DNA of 64,000 nt from Flagellimonas beolgyonensis (GTDB lineage: Bacteria > Bacteroidota > Bacteroidia > Flavobacteriales > Flavobacteriaceae), in NCBI RefSeq assembly GCF_003992615.1, contig NZ_RZMY01000015.1, positions 124,001 through 188,000 on the forward strand. The letters are read 5' to 3'. Below, in pieces: positions 53,500 to 63,640 of this stretch (its first letter is position 1; each line of letters begins with the position of its first letter). Below the pieces are notes generated by a model, which was not told where the DNA came from, made no database searches, and worked only from the letters and a program-made list of their open reading frames with translations. A program made the translations under genes and the position numbers.

Positions 53500-56192
53500 T
53501 AGTTAACGGTATCCTTTTTCTTTTTCAATAATCCGCCCAATACGGATTTGGCAGTTTTCTTCACCTGGTCTTCGGCTGTAGGTGTCTTGGTGGTATCGGT
53601 TTCCTGGGTCTTGTCACCACCCAAAATGGTACCGATGGCATCTTTGACCCCAGTATTTTTGGTAGCAGTGGAATCTCCTTCGTTCTTTTTGAACACGTCC
53701 GAAAGCAAATCCTTGGCGGTATCCTTACCCTTATTGACGAGCTTCTGTTTTTGGATTTCCACTAACTTGGTGGTCAGTGTCTTTACTCCAGAAGTTAAAT
53801 CCGTGGATACGGATGGATCGGTAAAACTGCCCCCGATGTTGGCCGTAACCGGCACGGTAACTTCCTTCAAACTTTCGTCGTTCATTTGTGCGATCAACTT
53901 GTTCACTTCTGGACCCAAATATTTGGCGGGCACATCCAAAGTAGCAGTGTACTTCATTTGCTTGTCGAAGGTATGGCTACCATCCACATTGATGGCGATA
54001 TCTTTATACTTCAATGCAAATGGCTTCACTTGTACGGTGCCGTTGTCAAAGTTCAACACGGTCTTTAGTCCATCCAAATTGATTTCCTTCGTGTCCAAGA
54101 AATTCAATTTACTGTCCAAGGAAGATACCAAAGGTGCCTTTTGGGCATCCAATTTGGGGGATAACAGTTCTGCCAACAATTTCCCGGATATAGTAGCTAA
54201 ATTGGGTGTAAAATCCTCGTTTAGGTTACCGGAAAGGTTAATATCGGAATTCAACTTACCTTCCAAGGCTGCGGCCAAAGGCGTAAGCACTTTTAATAGT
54301 TCCAAGCCCGCAAAGGATTCCCCAATATTGAAATTGTTCATACCCAAATCCATATCGAAAGTGGAAGTATCACCTTTGGTGGACACATACCCATCTACCC
54401 CCAAGGTACCCCCGAACAAATCGGATGTCAAATTTTTAACGGTAGCCGTTTCATCTTTAATGATCAAGGTGCCCTTTACATTTTTAAGTTTTAGGTCGTC
54501 ATACAGCACCGTATTGGCGGTTGCCTCAACGGTACAATCCAAAAAGGAAGGAATTTTGATACGTTCGTCGCCTGTGGATGTTGTTTCTCCTTCGGTTCCA
54601 CCCTCGGTGGGCTCCGCATCTTCCATCATAAAATCGTTCAAGGCAAACTGGTTGGAAGCCAACTTGAAATTTCCCTCCACATTTTCATCGTTGAACATAA
54701 AGCCCAATAGATTGGTCAGAGTTCCGGTGGCATTGAAATCGGTCGATCCAGTTTTCCCTTCAAAGGCATTCAGGGTCACCGTTTGCGGGTTAAAGGTCAT
54801 GGCCGCTTTGTCGATCACCACAGGATGCTTCATTTCCTCGGAGTTGTACTCAAAACCGGTCAACTGCATGGTACCACTGGTCCGGGTATTCTGGTATTGT
54901 TTTTTCTCCAAGGAAGCCATATCAAAACTGGTGGTCACATCTGCATTCAACATGCCTTTCAGGTTAAAGCCCGATGGAACGGGATAGGCTTGTGAAATAT
55001 TGGCCAGGTTGATCTTGCCATCCATATGCCCGTTCACCTTGGTATTGCCCATCAGTTCCCTGATATTGGCATTCATGTTGAACTTGTCCTGATCAATGGT
55101 AAAGGACAATTTGTTGATGTTGACATAGGTATCCTCCGTGATTCCGGTTTCGTTGTTGATCTCGGTATCGATGAACACATTGCGTACCGCTTTGGGCAGG
55201 TCCGGATATTTGAAAGAGGCATTATCCGAGTTGATGGCAATCTTGAACGTCGGGATATGCTCATCGTCCACAATGCCCTTAAACTGGCCGTTCACTTCAA
55301 AGTTGCCCGTGGTTTCCACAGTTTCGATGTTCTTGGAATAGGCTTCGGGAATTACGGCCAAAAAGTTCTTGAAATCGGAAGAGGGTGTTTTAAAGGTGAT
55401 ATCCACCTCTTGGTTGTCCTCGTTCACTTTTACAAAACCATCGAATACCAACGGCAATTGGTTTACCATGGCCTTGTTCTCCAAAAAGGAATATTTGCTC
55501 TCCGCGAGGTCTATACCGATAAGCGCATCCAAATTGATCTTGTTCTTGTTCAAGTATTGGGTGCTGTCCATTTCGAAGGAAACCAAGGCATCCGTCAAAG
55601 TCTTTAGCTCCGATTTTTCCAAGGACAGATCCCCGGTTCCGGAGTGGTTCATTTCAGAAATGACCAATCGCATGCCCCCTGCCCTATCATCATAAACAAT
55701 CTCCGAATTGGTAATGGCATAGGAATCCATGGCCAGGGTAAAATTGTCATCAGACCCCTCTGCAGCATCTGATGGGGTGCCTTCTTCTTCCTTGGCGATA
55801 TCGTAATTGGCATTTTCATCTGCATCCACCAAAATGTTCAATTTGGCCTTATCGATGTTCAACCGCTTGATTACAATCGGCTCATCGGCGGATTTGAACA
55901 ATTCCTTAATGGACATGGAAAGGGCAATTTCATCCGAGGCAAAAAGAGTGTCGCCTTCAAAAGGGGCCTTGTTCACCAAGGTGATTTTGGTGAGTTCCAC
56001 ATGGGCATTTGGGAAGCTTTTGAGCAAGCTTAAATTAGCATCCTCAAAATCCAAGGTGGCATTGATGCTGTTGTTGACTTTATTCTTGATGATCTGTTCA
56101 ATCTTGCCTTGCAGGAAAAAGGGAACCGCGATGATCAGAACAAGTAGGATAAGTAGGGTTATGCTGGTAATCTTTAGGACTTTTTTCTTCAT
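53499..56192 (-). CDS. AsmA-like C-terminal-domain envelope protein
   Basis: Large envelope protein of 897 residues with an N-terminal TM (ITLLILLVLIIAVPFFLQGK, about 12-31) and a long periplasmic region of beta-strands, of the AsmA/TamB-like family involved in outer-membrane lipid or protein homeostasis. A linker of acidic residues (EEEGTPSDAAEGSDD) is near 150 and a Lys-rich tail (LLKKKKDTVN) ends the protein. The family is thought to form lipid-transfer bridges; the exact role here is inferred. It is last in the sppA-transporter-asmA run on the minus strand. Confidence 0.85.
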   Translation of the reverse strand: MKKKVLKITSITLLILLVLIIAVPFFLQGKIEQIIKNKVNNSINATLDFEDANLSLLKSFPNAHVELTKITLVNKAPFEGDTLFASDEIALSMSIKELFKSADEPIVIKRLNIDKAKLNILVDADENANYDIAKEEEGTPSDAAEGSDDNFTLAMDSYAITNSEIVYDDRAGGMRLVISEMNHSGTGDLSLEKSELKTLTDALVSFEMDSTQYLNKNKINLDALIGIDLAESKYSFLENKAMVNQLPLVFDGFVKVNEDNQEVDITFKTPSSDFKNFLAVIPEAYSKNIETVETTGNFEVNGQFKGIVDDEHIPTFKIAINSDNASFKYPDLPKAVRNVFIDTEINNETGITEDTYVNINKLSFTIDQDKFNMNANIRELMGNTKVNGHMDGKINLANISQAYPVPSGFNLKGMLNADVTTSFDMASLEKKQYQNTRTSGTMQLTGFEYNSEEMKHPVVIDKAAMTFNPQTVTLNAFEGKTGSTDFNATGTLTNLLGFMFNDENVEGNFKLASNQFALNDFMMEDAEPTEGGTEGETTSTGDERIKIPSFLDCTVEATANTVLYDDLKLKNVKGTLIIKDETATVKNLTSDLFGGTLGVDGYVSTKGDTSTFDMDLGMNNFNIGESFAGLELLKVLTPLAAALEGKLNSDINLSGNLNEDFTPNLATISGKLLAELLSPKLDAQKAPLVSSLDSKLNFLDTKEINLDGLKTVLNFDNGTVQVKPFALKYKDIAINVDGSHTFDKQMKYTATLDVPAKYLGPEVNKLIAQMNDESLKEVTVPVTANIGGSFTDPSVSTDLTSGVKTLTTKLVEIQKQKLVNKGKDTAKDLLSDVFKKNEGDSTATKNTGVKDAIGTILGGDKTQETDTTKTPTAEDQVKKTAKSVLGGLLKKKKDTVN

Positions 56193-56228
56193 ACTTACAT
56201 GTTTTACAACAAATTAAAGGAGAAGATA

Positions 56229-56936
56229 TCAATCCAAAGAAATTTCTTCCCCTATTTTTAAGTTAAATCTTTTACGCATTAGATATACGAGCAAATACAG
56301 GAAAGGGGTGTCGAAAAGGGCAATTATTATTTTAAAAATGAAACCGCTGATCAGCAGCCCATAAAATTTATCCCATGGAAGCACTCCAAACAAACACAAC
56401 AAGGTGATTACGGTCAACGTATCGATGAACTGGGAGGAGAAGGTGGAAAAATTGTTTCGTAGCCACAACATTCTGCCCTCCGTAATCCGTTTCCAAAAGT
56501 GATAAATGGTGATGTCGATGTACTGTGCGGCCAAATAGGCCAACATGGATGCCAACACTCCCAATGGCGACAGACCGAACACTTTGGTGAACGTTTCATT
56601 GTCCACTGGAGATGAGGGAATGGCATCGGAGTATACCGCCAATAAAATGATGCCCATGGAAAAAAACGAAGCGAAAATTCCGGCCGTGACCACTTGGTTG
56701 GCCTTTTTTTGTCCATAGATCTCGGAAATCAAGTCCGTGATCAAAAAGGTGATGGGATAGGGCAAAATACCCACTGACAATTCAAATAGCGGTGCCCCAA
56801 AAACGGTGACATCACCAAATGGGTACCAATGAAAAAACTTTTGAAAGATCAGGTTGGACACCACCAAGGAGGTGATGAACAGTGCCCCGAGATAGAGATA
56901 AATGGTAAACGCTTTTCTTTTGTCGCCCTGCGTCAT
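56229..56936 (-). CDS. Queuosine precursor transporter (YhhQ/VUT family)
   Basis: Membrane protein of 235 residues with about six TM segments in the YhhQ/VUT-1 family, which imports queuosine precursors such as preQ0 or preQ1 for tRNA modification. Signatures: LYLGALFITSLVVSNLIFQK, LITDLISEIYGQKKANQVV and FSSQFIDTLTVITLLCLFGV. The Asp/Glu in DLISEIYG fits known members. It is 3 bp downstream of sppA on the same strand, and its start MTQGDKRKAFTIYLYL is hydrophilic, then hydrophobic. Confidence 0.9.
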   Translation of the reverse strand: MTQGDKRKAFTIYLYLGALFITSLVVSNLIFQKFFHWYPFGDVTVFGAPLFELSVGILPYPITFLITDLISEIYGQKKANQVVTAGIFASFFSMGIILLAVYSDAIPSSPVDNETFTKVFGLSPLGVLASMLAYLAAQYIDITIYHFWKRITEGRMLWLRNNFSTFSSQFIDTLTVITLLCLFGVLPWDKFYGLLISGFIFKIIIALFDTPFLYLLVYLMRKRFNLKIGEEISLD

Positions 56937-56939
56937 ACG

Positions 56940-58700
56940 TTATTTAATGTTCAAATTGAACGGCATCTTGGCCTGAATCCCCTCCTGTTTGCCCAACTCC
57001 TTGAATTCTTTCAATAACTTATAGGCTTCCGTTCCGATTTCTTCTTCAATGACCGAAGCACCCAATTTGCTTTTCATGCCGCCCAAATCTTCCATAAAAC
57101 GTTCAAAATCGGTTTTATACCTTGGATATTTTCGGATACCATAATCCGACAGGTTGGCCATTTCGGCAGCAGCGGCAATGGCATCGTCCAAATCGCCGAG
57201 CTCGTCCACCAAACCGTTCGCTTTGGCATCCACTCCGCTCCATACACGTCCTTGGGCAAGGGCATCTACCTGCTCCACGGTCATGTTGCGACCTTGGGCC
57301 ACCCGACTTAAAAAGGTGGTATACACATCTTCTATCCCTTCCTGCACCACATCGCGGAAACTATCGGTCATAGGTTCAAAAACGGAATAATCCACCGAAT
57401 TTTTATTGGTCCCGACCTGTTCGGCATTGATCCCAACAGTGCCTGCCAATTCATTGATGTTGGGAATGGTCCCAAACACTCCAATGGAGCCTGTAATGGT
57501 GGTCGGTTCGGCAAAAATCTTGTCGCCCCCCACCCCAATATAGTAGCCACCGGATGCGGCCACGTTTCCAAAGGAAACGACCAAGGGCTTTTCTTTTTTG
57601 GCCAGTTGCATTTCGCGCCAAATAATGTCGGACACCAAGGCACTTCCGCCAGGAGAATCCACTCGAAACACAATGGCTTTGATGTTTTCGTTTTTTACCG
57701 CTTTCTTCAAGGCATCCACAATGAGTCCTTGGCCAATATAATCCTTACCGCCCTCCCCGAAGAAAATCTCGCCCTGGGCATAGATCACCGCTATTTTATC
57801 GGAACCGGTCTCCAACTTTCTTGTTTTGGCCTTATCTACATAATCGGTTAGGGATACATAATTGAGTTCGTCGTCTTCGCCAACTCCTATTTTGCTTTTG
57901 AGCAGGTCCTCATATTCATCAAAATACAATGTCCCATCCAACAGGCCGGAAGCCACCGCATATTTGGGCAGTCGGCCTCCCAAAGTATCGGCAATGGTGT
58001 TCAGGTTTTCAGGGGCTATTTGACGTGACTCCGAAATATCATCCACCATTACATCCCAAATGGAAGTCAGCAATTCTTGGATCTGGGTACGGTTTTCATC
58101 ACTCATGGTATTGGATAAAAAAGGTTCCACGGCACTTTTATATTTGCCATGGCGTATCACTTCCATTTTGATCCCTGATTTTTCCTGAAGGTCCTTATAG
58201 TACAACACTTCCGTGGCCAAACCCTTAAAATCCAAACTACCGACCGGATTTAGGTACACCTCATCGGCCACACTGGCCAAATAATAGTCTTTTTGTGCAT
58301 AAAAGTCGGAATGGGAGGTTATAAACTTCCCAGATTCCTTAAAGTCCAATAAGGCCTTGCGAATTTCACGGGTCTGCGCCATGCCGGCCTGTAAAAAACC
58401 AGTGGTCAGGCTAATGCCTTTTATATGCTCATCTTCCTTGGCCACTTTAATGGCGTGAATGATCTCGTCCAACCCCATCTCTGGTCCCCAAAAGCCTGCA
58501 AAGGGATCTGCCTCATCCTTACCCACATAATCCTTGATGGGTGCCAAGAACTCTATTTCCAAAACGGAGTTCTTTTTGACCACTACACCATCATCCCCAC
58601 TGCCCATTAAGGCCAAAAAGAAAAAGAACATGACCATAATGATTCCAAAAGCCACCAAACTACCCAATATCGAGGCCAAAAAATTTCTCAAAAAGTTCAT
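56940..58700 (-). CDS. sppA: Signal peptide peptidase SppA (67K type)
   Basis: Membrane-bound serine protease of 586 residues that degrades signal peptides, made of two tandem S49 domains. An N-terminal TM (IMVMFFFFLALMG, about 20-32) is followed by the first domain with the catalytic Lys region (RHGKYKSAVEPFLSNTMS near 205) and the second with the nucleophile Ser in FGNVAASGGYYIGVGGDKI (near 400). Both catalytic residues are present. It is first in the sppA-transporter-asmA run and divergent from the folK fusion gene. Confidence 0.95.
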   Translation of the reverse strand: MNFLRNFLASILGSLVAFGIIMVMFFFFLALMGSGDDGVVVKKNSVLEIEFLAPIKDYVGKDEADPFAGFWGPEMGLDEIIHAIKVAKEDEHIKGISLTTGFLQAGMAQTREIRKALLDFKESGKFITSHSDFYAQKDYYLASVADEVYLNPVGSLDFKGLATEVLYYKDLQEKSGIKMEVIRHGKYKSAVEPFLSNTMSDENRTQIQELLTSIWDVMVDDISESRQIAPENLNTIADTLGGRLPKYAVASGLLDGTLYFDEYEDLLKSKIGVGEDDELNYVSLTDYVDKAKTRKLETGSDKIAVIYAQGEIFFGEGGKDYIGQGLIVDALKKAVKNENIKAIVFRVDSPGGSALVSDIIWREMQLAKKEKPLVVSFGNVAASGGYYIGVGGDKIFAEPTTITGSIGVFGTIPNINELAGTVGINAEQVGTNKNSVDYSVFEPMTDSFRDVVQEGIEDVYTTFLSRVAQGRNMTVEQVDALAQGRVWSGVDAKANGLVDELGDLDDAIAAAAEMANLSDYGIRKYPRYKTDFERFMEDLGGMKSKLGASVIEEEIGTEAYKLLKEFKELGKQEGIQAKMPFNLNIK

Positions 58701-58771
58701 TCAATAAAAAATTTATTACTCCCCAAATATAACCATTGTAGTATTGTTTTGTTTACTTTGTTTCTTCGATT

Positions 58772-59917
58772 ATGATCCGAAAACAAAAGGTATATCTTTC
58801 CCTGGGAAGCAACTTGGGCCATCGGCTGGCAACCCTTCAAAAAGCCATTTTTCGCATTCAAAAGGATGTGGGAACAGTGCTCGACATCTCGTCGGTGTAT
58901 GAAAATCCGGCTGTTGGTTTTGAGGGCGATCCCTTTTTAAACATTTGCATTTCCCTACTCACTGAACTGAAGCCCAACGAACTGCTGCAACAACTACTGG
59001 AAATTGAAAAGGCATTCGGGCGGGTGCGTTCGGAAACGGAAGGCTATTCCTCCCGTACCTTGGATATCGACATTATCTATTACGGGAACGAGGTAATCCA
59101 CACAGAAGATTTGGTCATCCCCCATCCACAAATGCAAAACCGAAACTTTGTTTTGCGACCCTTGGCAGATATTGCACCCCAATTCTACCATCCGGTATTT
59201 CAAAAAGATACCCGCAACCTTTTACAGGAATGCAAGGACCGCAGCCAACTGACGAAGACCAAATACAAATTGTTCAAGGATCGTGCGGGACTGTTTTCCC
59301 AGTTGCAACTGATTTCCATCGAAGGCAACATTGGCGCAGGAAAGACCACACTTTCCACCATGATCGCCGAGGACTTCAATGCCAAATTGATCTTGGAACG
59401 GTTTGCCGACAACCCCTTTCTCCCCAAATTTTATGAGGATCAGGCGCGGTATGCCTTTCCTTTGGAAATGTCCTTTTTGGCGGACCGCTACCAACAATTT
59501 ATGGACGATACCTCCCAGTTTGATCTGTTCAAGAACTTTATGGTGAGTGATTACGACATTTTTAAATCGTTGATCTTTGCCAAGGTCACTTTACAACCGG
59601 AAGAATATAATCTATACCGAAAGGTCTTCAACTTTATGTACCGGGAGGTTAAAAAACCTGAAATTTACCTGTACCTCTATCAAAATACGGAACGCTTGTT
59701 GGCCAATATCAAAAAAAGAGGAAGGGATTATGAACAAAATATTGACCCTGAATACCTTGAAAAAATCAACCGGGGCTATCTGGATTTTATCAAGAGCCAC
59801 CAGGACCAGAACAGCCTAATCATCGACATTAGCGAGTTGGATTTTGTGCACCGTCCCGAGGATTACGAATTTATCCTGTCCAAACTGGAAGACGATATAC
59901 TTTCATCAGAGTTTTAA
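58772..59917 (+). CDS. folK: FolK-deoxynucleoside kinase fusion protein
   Basis: Two-domain protein of 381 residues. Residues 1-155 form the hydroxymethyl-dihydropterin pyrophosphokinase of folate synthesis (SLGSNLGHRLATLQKAI, GRVRSETEGYSSRTLDIDII at about 84-102). Residues 178-381 form a deoxynucleoside kinase with P-loop GNIGAGKTT at 185-193 and a lid-type RGRDYEQNID segment near 315. The fusion is not a frameshift artefact: the linker RSQLTKTKYKLFKDRAG is continuous and both domains are intact. Related Bacteroidetes carry the same fusion. The kinase is paralogous to the one at 8895. Divergent from sppA, with a strong terminator after it. Confidence 0.93.
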   Translation: MIRKQKVYLSLGSNLGHRLATLQKAIFRIQKDVGTVLDISSVYENPAVGFEGDPFLNICISLLTELKPNELLQQLLEIEKAFGRVRSETEGYSSRTLDIDIIYYGNEVIHTEDLVIPHPQMQNRNFVLRPLADIAPQFYHPVFQKDTRNLLQECKDRSQLTKTKYKLFKDRAGLFSQLQLISIEGNIGAGKTTLSTMIAEDFNAKLILERFADNPFLPKFYEDQARYAFPLEMSFLADRYQQFMDDTSQFDLFKNFMVSDYDIFKSLIFAKVTLQPEEYNLYRKVFNFMYREVKKPEIYLYLYQNTERLLANIKKRGRDYEQNIDPEYLEKINRGYLDFIKSHQDQNSLIIDISELDFVHRPEDYEFILSKLEDDILSSEF

Positions 59918-60009
59918 GAGAATTTTTGGAAAATGTTTGGATATAACGAATGGTTTTATTTTCTTAGAGCCCTCTTAAAAAGAAACTAACTAACTCAAGC
60001 TTTATATGG

Positions 60010-60036
60010 AGCCCCGTTCATTCGGGGCTTTTTTTA
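60010..60036 (+). terminator. Terminator after the folK fusion gene
   Basis: AGCCCC and GGGGCT arms with an 8-nt loop followed by seven T residues, about 90 bp past the stop. The reverse direction lacks a T run, so it works for the plus strand only. Confidence 0.85.
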
Positions 60037-60573
60037 TTTTAGGGCCTTCCACTTGGACCATACATCCCACACCACAATGCCAGCGCTTACCGAAATGTTC
60101 AGGGAATGCTTGGTACCAAATTGGGGAATTTCCAACACCTGATCGCAAGCGGAAACCACTTCCTGATCCACCCCTTTTACTTCGTTGCCAAAAATCAGCG
60201 CTACGGTTTCTTTAGGATTAATGGCAAAATCATGGAGCTGGGTCGCGTTCTCGGCCTGTTCCACGGCAATGGTTTTTATACCGTTCCGTTTCAAATCTTG
60301 AACGAGTTCCAACGTATCCTTGCGATATTCCCAGTCCACGCTTTCTGTGGCCCCGAGTGCCGTTTTGCGGATGTCCTTGTGTGGCGGGGTGGCCGTAATG
60401 CCGCACAGATAGATTTTTTCCACCAAAAAGGCATCGGCGGTCCGGAAGACCGAGCCAATATTGTTCAGGCTACGAATATTGTCCAATACCACAATAATGG
60501 GCGACTTTTCCGCTGCCTTAAAACCTTCCACATCCAAGCGTTCCAACTCGCTATTCTCCAGTTTTCGATTCAT
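60034..60573 (-). CDS. TrmH-family RNA 2'-O-methyltransferase
   Basis: SPOUT-class RNA methyltransferase of 179 residues. The three family motifs are visible: RSLNNIGSVFRTADAF, VALIFGNEVKGV and IPQFGTKHSLNISVSAGIVV (the trefoil knot that binds S-adenosylmethionine). The start at 60573 (MNRKLENSELERLDVEGFKA) was chosen; upstream in-frame starts at 60585 and 60705 would overlap or approach mutS. No N-terminal L30-like RNA-binding domain is present, so it is the short type; tRNA or rRNA target unknown. Divergent from mutS. Confidence 0.9.
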   Translation of the reverse strand: MNRKLENSELERLDVEGFKAAEKSPIIVVLDNIRSLNNIGSVFRTADAFLVEKIYLCGITATPPHKDIRKTALGATESVDWEYRKDTLELVQDLKRNGIKTIAVEQAENATQLHDFAINPKETVALIFGNEVKGVDQEVVSACDQVLEIPQFGTKHSLNISVSAGIVVWDVWSKWKALK

Positions 60574-60683
60574 TTTTTTAACCATTGGGGTGAAAATATC
60601 AACAAAAATTTTCGTTGGCCCGCGAAAACAATATATTCGTTTCCCTGCCTGTTGCAGGGCAAAAGTAACAGAATAAAATCGCT

Positions 60684-63305
60684 TTGGCAGCCAATAAAAA
60701 GACAAAGAAAGTAACCCCGTTGATGCAACAGTACAACGCCATCAAGGTAAAGCATCCTGATGCCCTGTTGTTGTTCCGCGTTGGGGATTTTTATGAAACC
60801 TTTGGCGAAGATGCTGTAAAGGCCGCCAAAATATTGGGCATTATCCTTACGCACCGGAACAATGGGGGCAACCAAACCGAATTGGCCGGTTTTCCGCACC
60901 ATTCCCTGAACACCTATTTACCAAAATTGGTAAAAGCGGGGCAACGCGTGGCCATTTGCGATCAATTGGAAGACCCCAAACAAACCAAGAGCATTGTAAA
61001 GCGTGGTGTAACCGAACTGGTTACACCGGGGGTAGCCCTTAACGACGATATTCTTTCGGCCAAGAACAACAACTTTTTATGTGCTGTCCATTTTGGGCGC
61101 AACAAATTGGGGATTGCCTTTTTGGATATTTCCACAGGTGAGTTTTTAACGTCCGAAGGGTCGGTGGAACAGGTGGACAAACTGCTGCAGAATTTTGCCC
61201 CCAACGAAGTATTGGTTTCCAAGTCGCACAGAAAAGAGTTTGTGGAGCAATTCGGCAACCAACTCCATACTTTTTTCATGGAAGATTGGATTTTTCAGGA
61301 AGATTATGCCGATGAAAGTCTGAACAACCATTTTGGCACCAAGACCTTAAAAGGTTTTGGCATCGACCACCTCAACCAAGGTATCATTGCCTCCGGCGCC
61401 GTATTGCATTACCTATCGGAAACACAGCATAGCCGGTTACAGCACATCAATCGTATCCAGCGTATTGCGGAAGAAGAGTATGTGTGGATGGACCGTTTTA
61501 CCATCCGAAATCTGGAACTGTACCACTCTCCCAATCAGAATGCGGTGACCTTGTTGGACATCATCGACAAGACCCTGTCCCCCATGGGCGGGCGTTTATT
61601 GAAACGTTGGCTGGCCCTTCCCTTAAAAAACAAGGAAAAGATACAGGAACGCCATCAAGTGGTGGCCTTTTTGAAGGCGACTACCGAATCCTTGGAAAAA
61701 ATGCAGCATTGGATCAAACAGATGGGTGACCTGGAACGTTTGATCTCCAAACTGGCCACAGGCAAAATCAATCCGAAGGAAGTGATTCAGCTTAAAAATT
61801 CGATGGAGGCGTTGGTACCCATCAAACAATTGGCCGAACAGAGCACCAATGCATCCCTACAGAATATTGGTCAACGTTTGGATGGTTGTGAACCACTTCG
61901 TTCAAAAATCAAGGAGGTATTGAACGAGGAGGCCCCGGTAAACATTGCCAAAGGCAACACCATTGCCCAAGGGTACTCCCAGGAACTGGATGAACTCCGC
62001 AACCTGGCCTTTTCCGGAAAGGACTATTTGGACCAAATGCTGGAACGCGAATCGAAGGAAACGGGCATTACCTCCCTCAAAATTGCGTCCAACAACGTAT
62101 TTGGCTATTATATCGAAGTACGTAATACCCACAAGGATAAAGTTCCTGAAACCTGGATCCGCAAACAGACCTTGGTGAATGCCGAACGGTACATTACCGA
62201 GGAACTGAAAGAATACGAATCCAAGATCTTGGGCGCTGAGGAACGCATTTACCAGTTGGAGCAGCAATTGTTCGAACGGCTATTGGTCTGGATGCAAGAG
62301 TATATCCGTCCGGTACAGCAGAATGCCCATTTGGTCGCCCAACTCGACTGTTTGTGTGGTTTTGCCCAACTCGCTATCGAAAACAATTATGTGCAGCCTG
62401 AGGTAAACGACTCCACCGTGCTTGACATTAAGGAAGGGCGCCATCCGGTAATCGAAAAACAATTGCCCTTGGGCGAAAGTTATGTGACCAACGATGTGTG
62501 CCTGAACCGGGAGGACCAGCAAATTATTATGATCACAGGTCCGAACATGAGTGGTAAATCGGCCATTTTACGGCAAACGGCCTTGATTGTGCTATTGGCT
62601 CAAATGGGCAGTTTTGTACCCGCTTCGGAAGCGAACATTGGTTTGGTGGACAAGATTTTTACCCGAGTTGGGGCCAGCGACAATATTTCGATGGGGGAAT
62701 CGACCTTTATGGTGGAAATGAACGAAACCGCCTCGATTTTGAACAACCTTTCCGAACGCAGTTTGGTGTTGTTGGATGAGATCGGTCGGGGAACCAGCAC
62801 CTATGATGGTATTTCCATTGCTTGGGCCATTTCCGAATATTTGCACGAGCACCCTGCCAGGGCCAAGACCCTGTTTGCCACCCATTACCACGAGCTGAAC
62901 GAAATGACCACGACGTTTCCACGCATTAAGAATTTTAATGTTTCGGTAAAGGAGTTGGAAGACAATGTGTTATTCTTACGCAAACTGGTTCCGGGGGGCA
63001 GCGAGCACAGTTTTGGTATCCATGTGGCGAAAATGTCGGGCATGCCCCAACAAGTCATCCAAAAGGCAAATAAAATCCTGAAAAAACTCGAAAAATCGCA
63101 TTCAAGCGAAGAAATGACAGATAAATTGCAGGCGACCCAGAACGAGATGCAGTTGAGTTTTTTCAACTTGGACGACCCGTTGTTGGAAGAAATCAAGGAG
63201 GAAATCTTGCATTTGGACATCGACACACTGACTCCGGTTGAGGCACTTATGAAATTGAACGAGATCAAACGCATGTTGAGCAAAAAGAAAAAAGCTTCTT
63301 CCTAA
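60684..63305 (+). CDS. mutS: DNA mismatch repair protein MutS
   Basis: Recognises mismatches and starts repair. The 873 residues have the mismatch-contact FYE motif ([11 protein letters not shown], Phe36 and Glu38), the connector, lever and clamp regions, and the ATPase with Walker A GPNMSGKS near 620, then [18 protein letters not shown] (Walker B and signature) and HYHELNEM. The start is TTG at 60684, which gives the conserved [22 protein letters not shown]-terminus; the next ATG would remove the first 13 residues. The tRNA genes follow after about 75 bp. Confidence 0.97.
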   Translation: MAANKKTKKVTPLMQQYNAIKVKHPDALLLFRVGDFYETFGEDAVKAAKILGIILTHRNNGGNQTELAGFPHHSLNTYLPKLVKAGQRVAICDQLEDPKQTKSIVKRGVTELVTPGVALNDDILSAKNNNFLCAVHFGRNKLGIAFLDISTGEFLTSEGSVEQVDKLLQNFAPNEVLVSKSHRKEFVEQFGNQLHTFFMEDWIFQEDYADESLNNHFGTKTLKGFGIDHLNQGIIASGAVLHYLSETQHSRLQHINRIQRIAEEEYVWMDRFTIRNLELYHSPNQNAVTLLDIIDKTLSPMGGRLLKRWLALPLKNKEKIQERHQVVAFLKATTESLEKMQHWIKQMGDLERLISKLATGKINPKEVIQLKNSMEALVPIKQLAEQSTNASLQNIGQRLDGCEPLRSKIKEVLNEEAPVNIAKGNTIAQGYSQELDELRNLAFSGKDYLDQMLERESKETGITSLKIASNNVFGYYIEVRNTHKDKVPETWIRKQTLVNAERYITEELKEYESKILGAEERIYQLEQQLFERLLVWMQEYIRPVQQNAHLVAQLDCLCGFAQLAIENNYVQPEVNDSTVLDIKEGRHPVIEKQLPLGESYVTNDVCLNREDQQIIMITGPNMSGKSAILRQTALIVLLAQMGSFVPASEANIGLVDKIFTRVGASDNISMGESTFMVEMNETASILNNLSERSLVLLDEIGRGTSTYDGISIAWAISEYLHEHPARAKTLFATHYHELNEMTTTFPRIKNFNVSVKELEDNVLFLRKLVPGGSEHSFGIHVAKMSGMPQQVIQKANKILKKLEKSHSSEEMTDKLQATQNEMQLSFFNLDDPLLEEIKEEILHLDIDTLTPVEALMKLNEIKRMLSKKKKASS

Positions 63306-63335
63306 AAAAATTCTTTCTTTTTTGCAGAAATGTAT

Positions 63336-63343
63336 TAAATTTG
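63336..63343 (+). promoter_or_regulatory. -7 element before the tRNA genes
   Basis: TAAATTTG matches TAnnTTTG, and a start near 63349 would leave a 31-nt 5' leader before tRNA-Gly. The upstream T-rich sequence gives no clear TTG at the right distance. Confidence 0.5.
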
Positions 63344-63379
63344 CATCCGCGCTTAGAAAAAGAGCGGGTTCTTTACAAT

Positions 63380-63452
63380 GCGAAAATAGCTCAGTTGGTA
63401 GAGCATCACCTTGCCAAGGTGGAGGTCGCGGGTTCGAATCCCGTTTTTCGCT
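63380..63452 (+). tRNA. tRNA-Gly (GCC)
   Basis: A complete cloverleaf of 73 nt. The acceptor stem is GCGAAAA with TTTTCGC, the D arm GCTC/GAGC, the anticodon stem TCACC/GGTGG around loop TTGCCAA (anticodon GCC) and the T arm GCGGG/CCCGT with TTCGAAT. Discriminator T; CCA is not encoded. Confidence 0.95.
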
Positions 63453-63455
63453 CAA

Positions 63456-63479
63456 AAACGCTGCTTGCAGCGTTTTTTT
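63456..63479 (+). terminator. Terminator-like hairpin between two tRNA genes
   Basis: AACGCTGC and GCAGCGTT arms with a tight loop, followed by a T run. It lies right after tRNA-Gly and only about 13 bp before tRNA-Leu. Confidence 0.7.
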
Positions 63480-63492
63480 GTTTCAAGTCCAG

Positions 63493-63577
63493 GCTCGAGT
63501 GGTGGAATTGGTAGACACGCCGGACTTAAAATCCTGTGGGCATTATGCCCGTGCGGGTTCAAGTCCCGCCTCGAGTA
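63493..63577 (+). tRNA. tRNA-Leu (UAA)
   Basis: A class II tRNA of 85 nt. The acceptor stem is GCTCGAG with CTCGAGT (G-T at the end), D-arm region GGTGGAATTGGTAGACAC, anticodon loop with TAA (GACTTAAAATCC), a long variable arm (GTGGGCATTATGCCCGT) and T arm GCGGGTTCAAGTCCCGC. Discriminator A; CCA is not encoded. Confidence 0.95.
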
Positions 63578-63580
63578 CGC

Positions 63581-63616
63581 AAAAACCCCGAAGATCAATT
63601 GATCTTCGGGGTTTTT
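63581..63616. terminator. Bidirectional terminator after tRNA-Leu
   Basis: A perfect 36-bp palindrome with AAAAACCCCGAAGATCAA as its left half; A and T runs flank the GC-rich centre. It can end the tRNA unit (plus) and the serine-hydrolase gene (minus). Confidence 0.85.
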
Positions 63617-63640
63617 CTTTGGCGTTATTATGTATCAGGT

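Noticed and set aside
53548-54987. Long plus-strand open frame of 479 codons opposite the AsmA-like gene
   Set aside because: It mirrors codon bias of the real minus-strand gene: Ser/Val/Phe-rich, no domain, no operon context.
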